Source of the DNA: Thermogemmatispora aurantia
Lineage (GTDB): Bacteria > Chloroflexota > Ktedonobacteria > Ktedonobacterales > Ktedonobacteraceae
NCBI RefSeq assembly: GCF_008974285.1
Contig: NZ_BKZV01000001.1
Location: 1,520,214 to 1,584,213, forward strand
DNA length: 64,000 bases
Direction of reading: 5' to 3'
Below the pieces are notes generated by a model. It ran no database searches. It had not been told where the DNA came from and saw only the letters and a list, made by a program, of their open reading frames with translations. Positions 57,669-64,000 of the stretch are shown here, in pieces. The translations under genes and the position numbers were made by a program. Each line of letters opens with the position of its first letter. The stretch's first letter is position 1.

Positions 57669-59060
57669 TTAAAAGATCGGCAAATAGCGTTCAAGCTCCC
57701 AAGGATGGACATGCTTGCGATACTCGTTCCACTCGATTGACTTGGCCTCCAGAAAACCCTCGTAGATCAGGTCACCCAGGGTATCGCGGATGAGGGCGTC
57801 TTGACGTAGATCGTCGAGAGCCTCGCCCAGGGTAGCAGGCAGGCGCGAGAGCCGACTGATCGGCTCCCCCTCATCGCGCAGGAAGAGGCTTTCATCCATT
57901 GCAGGCGGCAGCGGCATGCGGTGTTGGATGCCATCCAGTCCAGCGCGCAGCATGACTGCCAGGGCCAGATAGGGGTTGCAGCTGGGGTCACAGCTGCGCA
58001 ACTCGATACGCGCCGAGTGCTGGGGGTCCCGGCCAGGGCGGGGAACACGGATCAACGCCTCACGATTAACACGGCCCCAGTTGACATAGACAGGAGCCTC
58101 ATAGCCTGGTACAAGCCGCTTATAAGAGTTGACCAGTGGGGCCACGATGGCACACATGCCGCGGGCATGTGCGAGCTGGCCAGCCAGAAAATGGCAGCCC
58201 ACTTCAGATAGGCCATATTCGCCGTGCTCGTCAAAGAAGGCGTTTTTTCCTGTGCGGGCATCGATCAGCTGCTGATGGGTATGTAAGCCCGAGCCGCTGA
58301 CATTGTAGAAGGGTTTGGGCAAGAAGGTGGCGTAGAGGCCGTGCTGGGCGGCGATCGCTTTGAGCACATACTTGGCGGTCATCAGGCTATCAGCAATATA
58401 GAGCGCATCGCCAGCCTGGAAATCCAGCTCGTGCTGGCCCGCCGCGACCTCATGGTGGCTGGCCTCAATGACAATACCCATCTGCTGGAGGGCCTGCACC
58501 ATCTGGCGCCTCACCGTAGCAGCCAGATCGGTTGAGAGGTCAAAGTAGCCACCACGATCATGGGGCAGCGGAGTCGGCCCGCCATCTTCGAAACGTAAGA
58601 GGAAAAACTCCAGCTCGGGCGCTACCTGAAAGCGATAGCCCATCGATTCGGCCAGCTCCAGTGAACGCAAGAGCGTCGCCCGCGGATCACCCTCAAACGG
58701 CTCCCCATCAGGTGTCATGACGTTGCAGATTACCCTGGCCACGACGTCGCTAGCATCTAGCTGGTCAGCAATCTCGCGATTAAGGGCCTGGGGCCGTACA
58801 TGTACTGGGAGGACGGTAAAAGTACGTAGATCGGGGAAGAGATACATATCACTCTCAGCAACGCGCGCGAAGGCCTCTATTGAGGAGCCATCAAACCATT
58901 TGCCGCGCTCCAGGCAATCGGGGAACTGCTCCACTGGAATCGTGACACATTTCGCCATACCAACAACGTCGGTGAACTCCAGGTTGACGAAGCGCACATG
59001 CTCCTTTTCAATGGTCTCCATCACCTGTCTCACCAATGCCTGATCCTGCTGCTCCGCCAT
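57669..59060 (-). CDS. glnA: Glutamine synthetase, type I (alpha-like)
   Basis: GlnA makes glutamine from glutamate, ammonia and ATP. The 463-residue protein starts at 59060 with AGGAGG upstream. Visible motifs are VNLEFTDVVGMAKCVTIP, KWFDGSSIEAFARVAESDMYL, PKPFYNVSGSGLHTHQQ (ATP-binding), NSYKRLVPGYEAP and RIELRSCDPSCNPYLALAVML. The adenylylation Tyr region (NLYDLPPEE in GSI-beta) is replaced by SLFLRDEGEPISRLSRLPATL. The enzyme is thus of the GSI-alpha kind and not controlled by adenylylation. The promoter and a palindrome lie upstream. Confidence 0.95.
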   Translation of the reverse strand: MAEQQDQALVRQVMETIEKEHVRFVNLEFTDVVGMAKCVTIPVEQFPDCLERGKWFDGSSIEAFARVAESDMYLFPDLRTFTVLPVHVRPQALNREIADQLDASDVVARVICNVMTPDGEPFEGDPRATLLRSLELAESMGYRFQVAPELEFFLLRFEDGGPTPLPHDRGGYFDLSTDLAATVRRQMVQALQQMGIVIEASHHEVAAGQHELDFQAGDALYIADSLMTAKYVLKAIAAQHGLYATFLPKPFYNVSGSGLHTHQQLIDARTGKNAFFDEHGEYGLSEVGCHFLAGQLAHARGMCAIVAPLVNSYKRLVPGYEAPVYVNWGRVNREALIRVPRPGRDPQHSARIELRSCDPSCNPYLALAVMLRAGLDGIQHRMPLPPAMDESLFLRDEGEPISRLSRLPATLGEALDDLRQDALIRDTLGDLIYEGFLEAKSIEWNEYRKHVHPWELERYLPIF

Positions 59061-59157
59061 GTGCTGCCTCCTGGACGCCCAGCCAGCCAGAGCCAGGCAT
59101 CCCACATTTCCATGATAGATCTCTTATCAGTCTACCGAACGATTCGATGCTCCAGAG

Positions 59158-59167
59158 TGGGTACCCA
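59158..59167 (-). promoter_or_regulatory. Palindrome at the glnA transcription start
   Basis: TGGGTACCCA, a perfect 10-bp palindrome that abuts the glnA -10 element and overlaps the initiation region. Candidate operator for a nitrogen regulator. Confidence 0.45.
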
Positions 59168-59175
59168 TTATATCA
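59167..59175 (-). promoter_or_regulatory. Extended -10 promoter of glnA
   Basis: Minus strand TGATATAAT with a perfect TATAAT. No clear -35. About 107 bp before the start codon. Confidence 0.6.
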
Positions 59176-59321
59176 GAAGTTCCAGGCTGTTGATATCTCC
59201 TCACCCTCTGACTCCCAACCCGGCTCCAGCCTTCCTTCTCCCCCGCCAGCACCATATTTCTATATTTTTCAAAAAGTATAGATATTTAGGAAGTAACGCT
59301 ATGAATATCTCAATAGGTAGT

Positions 59322-59351
59322 TTTACAATCAAGTATAGCTATTACTATACT
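59322..59351 (+). promoter_or_regulatory. Promoter with embedded inverted repeat, apparently leaderless
   Basis: TTTACA (59322-59327), 18-bp spacer, TATACT (59346-59351). The inverted repeat AGTATAG-N6-CTATACT (59332-59351) occupies the spacer and the -10. Predicted initiation about 7 nt downstream falls on the ATG at 59358, giving a leaderless mRNA. The repeat is well placed for autoregulation by the encoded HTH protein. Confidence 0.55.
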
Positions 59352-59357
59352 AGGTGC

Positions 59358-59906
59358 ATGTCAGATGGAGTCACCATACCTGGTCTACCAGGCTACGTTT
59401 CCGTCAAAGAGGCCGCCGAGATGCTGGGGGTCTCCGATAAGCGCGTCTACCAGTACGTGATGGCGGGGCGCCTCCCGGCCAGACGTATCGGCCATATGCT
59501 TATTCTACCTGTCGAAGAGGTGCGGAGATTCAGGCCGCAGCCCTCCGGACGCGCCCGGACACGCTCCCCCTCCTGGCGCGTCTATCGTAGCCGCGGTACC
59601 CTGCTGGTGACCGATATCGCTGTCGCGGTGCGCCCCGGCTGCCAGGTCCGCCTGCTCGAAAAGCTGCGAACTATCCAGCAGGAGGACCGCCATCTCTTCC
59701 CCGGTACGGTGGCGCGCTACGTTCTGAAAGATGAACACGAACAGACTTTCCAGATGCTGCGCATCCTCCTGGTCTGGAAAGATACGGAGATGCCCGACGA
59801 GGCCACGCGCCAGCGCGACCTGGCCGCCTTTCAGGAAGAGCTGGCCGACCTCCTGGACTGGTCCCAAGTCCAAATTCATACCTATGAAGCCCTTCTCCAT
59901 ACCTGA
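59358..59906 (+). CDS. Excisionase-type HTH protein with C-terminal ABM-like domain
   Basis: The start at 59358 (MSDGVTIPGLPGY) is preferred because a promoter and operator occupy the sequence before it; an alternative ATG at 59301 with AGGAAG would add 19 unrelated residues. Residues about 8-60 form the HTH_17 DNA-binding domain (VSVKEAAEMLGVSDKRVYQYVMAGRLPARRIG). After an Arg/Ser linker, about 100 residues (LLVTDIAVAVRPGCQ, RYVLKDEHEQTFQMLRILLVW, FQEELADLLDW) look like a ferredoxin-like ABM/EthD module, which is an inference. It stands at the head of the caspase/CHAT gene group and may regulate it. Confidence 0.75.
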   Translation: MSDGVTIPGLPGYVSVKEAAEMLGVSDKRVYQYVMAGRLPARRIGHMLILPVEEVRRFRPQPSGRARTRSPSWRVYRSRGTLLVTDIAVAVRPGCQVRLLEKLRTIQQEDRHLFPGTVARYVLKDEHEQTFQMLRILLVWKDTEMPDEATRQRDLAAFQEELADLLDWSQVQIHTYEALLHT

Positions 59907-60167
59907 CTCCAGTGCTCTTTTCTCTCTCCTTTATCTGTATCAGTCCCTACTTCAAATTAGGACTGACAAGTTTGTCTAAATTAAATAGATATCTTCTCAT
60001 CATTTTATACATCGCAAATCACCAAATACTAGCCTTCCTGCGATCTATTCTGCTCTTTCTATATTTACGAAAAAGCATATAAATTAATACAATTTGTTTA
60101 CAAGATGTATTATCCTATCGCGGCAGCAATAGGCACCGACAGCGATCGGAGTAGCCAGGGCAGCTTC
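59907..60167 (+). other. AT-rich spacer with inverted repeats and promoter
   Basis: This 261-bp stretch is much richer in A and T than its surroundings. It holds CAGTCC/GGACTG (59941-59965) and GACAA-GT-TTGTC (59965-59976), directly joined. It also holds a candidate promoter TTTACG (60064-60069), 18 bp, TACAAT (60088-60093), which would serve the caspase gene. Confidence 0.5.
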
Positions 60168-60992
60168 ATGAAACTACACGCCGTTCTCGTTGGCATCAAC
60201 CGCTATCAGGACGCCCGCATCAGTGCACTGCAGTATGCAGCCAGTGATGCCGAGCGTTTCTACGGTCAGCTTGCCGGCAGTCTGGCAGCAGAGGATCTCA
60301 GTTTACGACTTCTGATTGACGAGCAGGCCACGCGCAAGGCCATCGTTACCGCCATTGGCGAGCATTTACCGCGACAGGTAGGGCGTGAAGACGTGGTCTT
60401 GCTCTACTTCGCTGGTCATGGGTCCCCGGAGACCAGCGAAGCCCCAGACCGCTTTTCGCGCTACCTGATCGCTCACGATACCGAGTATGATGCGATCTTC
60501 GCGACAGGTCTGGACCTGGAACACGACCTGATTCGGCTGCTAGAGCGGCTTCCAGCGCGGCTAGTAGTGGCCATCCTCGATACCTGCTTCAGTGGGCGGG
60601 CTGGGGGGCGTACCTTTGAGGGACCGCTCTTGCGCACTCATCGCACAGAGCTGCGCGGTCCGGCAGCGCTCGTAGCGGGGCTGCAGGATCTCCCGCTTGG
60701 AGAAGGGCGGATTATTCTGGCTGCCTGCGACGACGATGAGGTCGCAGGAGAAGACGAGGGGCTACGCCAGGGTATCTTTACCTATTTCCTGTTACAGGCC
60801 CTGAGCGGCCCAGAAGCCTCCGCTTCCCGTTCCGGCCCCGGCGAGCCAGAGGAGCGCACGATCAGCTTGAGCACGCTCTACGATCGTGTAGCGATGGCAG
60901 TTGTCGCCTTTACCAGAGGTCGCCAGCACCCGGTCCTGAATGGGCGCCTGAGCCTGGCCCGTCTGCCGCTCTTGAGACCACCAGAGCGCTAG
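60168..60992 (+). CDS. Caspase-like (peptidase C14) protein
   Basis: The 274-residue protein is a bacterial metacaspase-type domain: MKLHAVLVGINRYQDARISAL at the N-terminus, the catalytic His in LLYFAGHGSPE (H84) and the catalytic Cys in AILDTCFSGRAGG (C140). ILAACDDDEVAGE provides the usual third strand, and FTYFLLQAL follows. Both catalytic residues are present, so activity is expected. The start at 60168 opens on the conserved core; an ATG at 60105 would add 21 residues without family similarity and almost coincides with the predicted transcription start. It is followed by the NTPase (30 bp) and the CHAT-STAND gene, all in one direction. Confidence 0.88.
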   Translation: MKLHAVLVGINRYQDARISALQYAASDAERFYGQLAGSLAAEDLSLRLLIDEQATRKAIVTAIGEHLPRQVGREDVVLLYFAGHGSPETSEAPDRFSRYLIAHDTEYDAIFATGLDLEHDLIRLLERLPARLVVAILDTCFSGRAGGRTFEGPLLRTHRTELRGPAALVAGLQDLPLGEGRIILAACDDDEVAGEDEGLRQGIFTYFLLQALSGPEASASRSGPGEPEERTISLSTLYDRVAMAVVAFTRGRQHPVLNGRLSLARLPLLRPPER

Positions 60993-61022
60993 TCTGGTAA
61001 GGAAGGAGAAGGGAATAACAAG

Positions 61023-61703
61023 ATGGGAGAGGTCTACCTGCTCACAGGAGAACCAGGCAGTGGCAAGACGACAGCTATCAAGAAGGTGGTTGCGGCACTC
61101 GGCCCCGAGCACTGCGGCGGCTTCTATACCGAGGAGGTGCGTGTCTGTGGCCAGCGCACCGGCTTTGAAATTGTCACCCTCGACGGGCAGCGCGGCCTGC
61201 TCGCCAGCGCGAGCCATAGCGGCCCGCCCCGTGTGGGCCGCTATGGCGTCGATCTGACGGCACTGGAGTCGCTGGGCCTGGCCGCCATCCAGAATGCTCT
61301 CCAGACACGTCCCGTTGTCATCATCGATGAGATCGGGCCTATGGAACTGCTCTCTCCGGCCTTTCGCCAAGCCGTCAGCGCCGTTCTGGAGAGTTCCAGG
61401 ATACTCGTGGGCACCATTGTTCTGCGGCCTTATCCCTGGGCCGATGAGCTGAAGCGACGACCCGCTACCCATCTGCTGGAACTGACTACTACCAATCGCG
61501 ACCGGCTGACAGAGGAGTTGGTCACCTTCTTGCTGCAAAAACTGAGAGAGCAAGGTATGCTAAAGAGAGGGGAGGAGCAAGCAGGAAGAGAAGGAGGAGA
61601 AGACAGTCAGCGAGGAATCCAGAGCTTTCGCTCTGCCGCAGAGGGAGAGGGGTATGGAGACGGCCCATCAGACAGCGACAGGCAGCTATCGACCGGCCAG
61701 TAG
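61023..61703 (+). CDS. THEP1-type nucleoside-triphosphatase with low-complexity tail
   Basis: Residues 1-180 match the NTPase_1/THEP1 family: Walker A GEPGSGKTTAIKKVV (about 9-23), EHCGGFYTEEVR, TGFEIVTLDG and Walker B VVIIDEIGPMELLSPAF. These P-loop enzymes hydrolyse NTPs; a physiological role is unsettled. The last 50 residues are Glu/Gly/Ser-rich and probably disordered. A ribosome-binding site AAGGAGAAGGG precedes the start. The 3' end overlaps the next gene by 50 bp in another frame. In this position it may regulate or power the caspase/CHAT module, which is inference. Confidence 0.88.
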   Translation: MGEVYLLTGEPGSGKTTAIKKVVAALGPEHCGGFYTEEVRVCGQRTGFEIVTLDGQRGLLASASHSGPPRVGRYGVDLTALESLGLAAIQNALQTRPVVIIDEIGPMELLSPAFRQAVSAVLESSRILVGTIVLRPYPWADELKRRPATHLLELTTTNRDRLTEELVTFLLQKLREQGMLKRGEEQAGREGGEDSQRGIQSFRSAAEGEGYGDGPSDSDRQLSTGQ

Positions 61704-64000
61704 CCCTATTGAAGCCTGGGAACGGGCGGGCGAGCGCTTGCGCATCTTGCTGGTGGTTAGTTCACCCATTGATGAGCCGGTACGGATCAATGCCGAGCTT
61801 GAGATCCAGGAGATCTATCGCCAGCTTCTGTGGTCACGCGTGCCAGCGGCTCTCATTCGCTTGCATCCGCCAACCTGGCGCTTCTTGCAGGCCACACTGC
61901 ACGCCCGCCCTTTCGACATCGTCCATATCATTGGCCACGCCCGCAGCAGCAAACTGCAGCTTGAGCAGGAAGATGGAAGCAGCGATTGGGTAGCAGCCGC
62001 TGAGTTAGCGGCCCTCTTTCAGGATACACGGGTGGGGCTGGTGGTGCTTAATAGCTGCAGCAGCGAGCGCCTGGGCGATGAGCTGGTCAGGCAGGGTGTG
62101 CCAGCAGTAATGGCGACAACCCGCCAGCTGCATAGCGAAACTGCTAGCGTGCTGGCCAGCTCGCTTTATGCAGCGCTGGCCCGTGGCACCAGCCTGAAAG
62201 AGGCGTTGGAGTTCATCCGGAGAACACTACAGCGGGAGCCTCGCTTGCCAGCGGCCCAGGATGAGGTAGTGACGCTGCTCGGCCCCGGCGCCGAGGAGCC
62301 ATTACGCCCAGCCCTACCGGTGGGCGACCCTGAGTATTTCCCCTGTGAGCCACCTCATAACCTGCCCGCTGCGCGGGCGCGCAGCTTCTGCGACCGCGTC
62401 CACGAACTGCAACGTCTGGCCGCGCTACAGAGCAGTGGCCCCTCCCCCTTCATCGGCCTGATCGGCCTGGCCGGCAGCGGTAAGTCAACCCTGGCGATTG
62501 AACTGGCCCATCGCTATAGCTGGCGCTTCACACGCGGGATTGCCTACGCCTCGCTGCGCCGGATGCGCCCGTTCGACTTGGTCGGATTGCTGGCCCATCT
62601 CGATTGGGGTTTAGAAGAAGCTAGCGGCAGCCGCCAGCGCGGCCTCGCCCTCTACGAAATGGGACGCGGTCCCCTCCTGCTTGTCCTGGATGACCTGGAA
62701 GAGGCGACGCCGGCGGAGGTCGAGGACCTCTGCGACCTGCTGAGCGCCTGGGACACTTCGCTGGGAGGCCGGGCGCTCCTGCTCATGCGCCATCGCCGCC
62801 CCGAATTCGATCAACTGCTGCAGACCAATTGGCTCACCGTGGGCCAGCTCCCCGCACAGGCAGCCTACGAGTTCGTCGAAGAGCGCCTGGGCGGCAAGGA
62901 GATCGCTCGCGTGCAGCTGGGCCGCCGCTTGCAAGAGCTGCCACGCCTCTGCTACTACCACCCCAAGCTCATGACCCTGGCTACCTCGGCTCTCCAGCTG
63001 GGCATTCCCTGGCAGGAGCTGGCCACTCAGCTCCGACAGCTCTCCGGTAAACCTCTCCAGCAAATGGAGCAACTCTTACATTTGACAATTGCCCGCGTGA
63101 CCAGAGAGTCGCCGCTGGCTAGCCAGTTCCTCGAATGCTGGCCGGTCTTCTCTGAAGCCTCCTCAGAATCCGCCTGGCGCTTTATCCAGGCCGGCAGGCT
63201 CCCCCAACCAGGCGAGAGCCTCTGGCAACAGCAAAATGAGGCCCTGGAAGCGATCCAGCGCGCCGCTATCCTGGAACGGGCAGAAGGCCCTAGCGGCCTG
63301 CAGTGTCGCATGCATCCCCTCGTCAGCGATTACCTGCGTCTTCATTGCTGGCAGGCCCTTTCTCAGGCAAAACGCGCCGAATACCAGCGCCGTCATCTTC
63401 TCTTTTATATAGAAGTATATCAATCAAAAGAAGGGGTAGAGGCTGAGCTGCTCTTTGACTGGGACAACATTGCCCTGGCGGTTGAGAGGGCGCGCCATCT
63501 GGGTCTGTGGCAGGACCTGCTTACCCTGGCAGAAGCACTGGTAGGAGAGAGAGGGACACCACTGCTGAAGCGCTACCAGCTGAAACAGGCGTTGCAGATC
63601 CTGGAGGTAGCATTGGAGGCCGCACAGCAGCTCAAGCAGTCTCTGCAGGAAGCGCGCTTTCTGCTTCAGCGTGGTATCTGTCGTTATCGCCTGGCGGAGT
63701 ACCAGCCAGCTTACCTGGATGTGGTCGCCAGCCTGCAGCTAGCCCGGCAGTCCACTGACGCAGTGCTGATCAGTGCGGCGGAGCTGGAGCTTGGGCGCGT
63801 CTGCTATCGGCTGACGCGCTATGACGAGGCAGAAGAGCACTTTGAGGCCGTGCGTGCGCAGGCGGCGGCCAGAAGAGATCTCTGGCAGGAAGCAGCCGCA
63901 TGGCATGAGCTAGGGCGGTTGGCCTACCGCCGGCACCAGTTCGAGCGTGCTGTGCAGTTGCTCGCCGAGGCTCGACGACTGCGCGAACAGCTGGGCGATC
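61654..64000 (+). CDS. CHAT protease-NB-ARC-TPR protein (partial, runs off the window)
   Basis: An uninterrupted frame of 782 codons from ATG 61654 (GGGAGAGG just upstream) to the window end. Residues about 25-210 form a CHAT domain: FDIVHIIGHARSSK with the catalytic His (H95), LVVLNSCSSERLGDEL with the catalytic Cys (C135), and AVMATTRQLHSETASVLASSLYAALARG. Residues about 245-600 are an NB-ARC/STAND ATPase with Walker A GLAGSGKST (271-279), Walker B LLLVLDDLEE (about 341-350) and ALLLMRHRR as sensor. From about 620 onward TPR-like helices repeat (LKQALQILEVALEAAQQLKQ, YDEAEEHFEAVRAQAAARRD). CHAT is a caspase-fold protease; STAND plus repeats form a ligand-triggered switch. The stop codon lies beyond 64000. 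Confidence 0.88.
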   Translation, partial: METAHQTATGSYRPASSPIEAWERAGERLRILLVVSSPIDEPVRINAELEIQEIYRQLLWSRVPAALIRLHPPTWRFLQATLHARPFDIVHIIGHARSSKLQLEQEDGSSDWVAAAELAALFQDTRVGLVVLNSCSSERLGDELVRQGVPAVMATTRQLHSETASVLASSLYAALARGTSLKEALEFIRRTLQREPRLPAAQDEVVTLLGPGAEEPLRPALPVGDPEYFPCEPPHNLPAARARSFCDRVHELQRLAALQSSGPSPFIGLIGLAGSGKSTLAIELAHRYSWRFTRGIAYASLRRMRPFDLVGLLAHLDWGLEEASGSRQRGLALYEMGRGPLLLVLDDLEEATPAEVEDLCDLLSAWDTSLGGRALLLMRHRRPEFDQLLQTNWLTVGQLPAQAAYEFVEERLGGKEIARVQLGRRLQELPRLCYYHPKLMTLATSALQLGIPWQELATQLRQLSGKPLQQMEQLLHLTIARVTRESPLASQFLECWPVFSEASSESAWRFIQAGRLPQPGESLWQQQNEALEAIQRAAILERAEGPSGLQCRMHPLVSDYLRLHCWQALSQAKRAEYQRRHLLFYIEVYQSKEGVEAELLFDWDNIALAVERARHLGLWQDLLTLAEALVGERGTPLLKRYQLKQALQILEVALEAAQQLKQSLQEARFLLQRGICRYRLAEYQPAYLDVVASLQLARQSTDAVLISAAELELGRVCYRLTRYDEAEEHFEAVRAQAAARRDLWQEAAAWHELGRLAYRRHQFERAVQLLAEARRLREQLGD

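Noticed and set aside
1-64000. tRNA, rRNA, CRISPR arrays and insertion sequences
   Set aside because: I looked for GTTCGANTC-type T-arms outside genes, repeated spacer arrays and transposase-like proteins and found none.

Overview
The window is GC-rich bacterial chromosome with tightly packed genes, many bacterial-type promoters and few mobile features. The gene mix points to Chloroflexota, most likely class Ktedonobacteria (Thermogemmatispora-like); this is an inference from gene content, not a measured placement. Supporting signs are a long disordered LCP protein, NB-ARC/TPR STAND ATPases, a baseplate-J-like membrane protein paired with an FtsA/PilM-like ATPase, a phenylacetyl-CoA epoxidase operon, and abundant excisionase-type HTH proteins. 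No rRNA, tRNA, CRISPR array or insertion sequence was seen.

Layout. 0-6 kb: an SLT-domain lytic transglycosylase, glmS preceded by a recognisable glmS self-cleaving ribozyme, and glutamine-dependent NAD synthetase. 6-10 kb: a membrane protein, a CoxG-like SRPBCC protein, a CPA1 Na+/H+ antiporter behind a leader that contains a promoter and an intrinsic terminator, and a lipoprotein. 10-15 kb: a minus-strand phenylacetate operon (paaA, paaD N-part, paaB, paaC, paaD zinc-ribbon part, crotonase) plus a second crotonase; paaD is split into two genes. 15-20 kb: an M16 peptidase homologue lacking a zinc ligand, an acyl-CoA dehydrogenase, and an Mrr-like nuclease beside the wreck of a DNA methyltransferase. 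20-31 kb: a HAD phosphatase, ridA-dnaA, a Ser/Thr kinase, a beta-propeller lipoprotein, an LCP wall-polymer transferase and a STAND ATPase. 31-44 kb: fmt, two tiny membrane proteins, uppP, ruvX-mltG, the baseplate-J/PilM pair and alaS. 44-54 kb: a polynucleotide-kinase-like protein with a HAD phosphatase, HTH, VOC and rsmD genes, hypothetical proteins, an FtsH-like protease and a GT39 family transferase. 54-59 kb: a fused spermidine synthase-like membrane protein, a cyclase-family hydrolase and glutamine synthetase.

The right end (about 59.3-64 kb) is the most unusual part. An HTH gene with an apparently leaderless promoter is followed by an AT-rich spacer, a caspase-like (C14) protease, a THEP1-type NTPase and a CHAT-NB-ARC-TPR protein that runs off the window. 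Two caspase-fold proteases with a STAND sensor in one transcription direction resemble the parts list of a bacterial abortive-infection or programmed-death system.

Several cell-envelope genes lie close together (SLT, GlmS, LCP, UppP, MltG, glucosaminidase). Seven promoters carry a TGn extended -10 element, which suggests a common promoter style in this genome.
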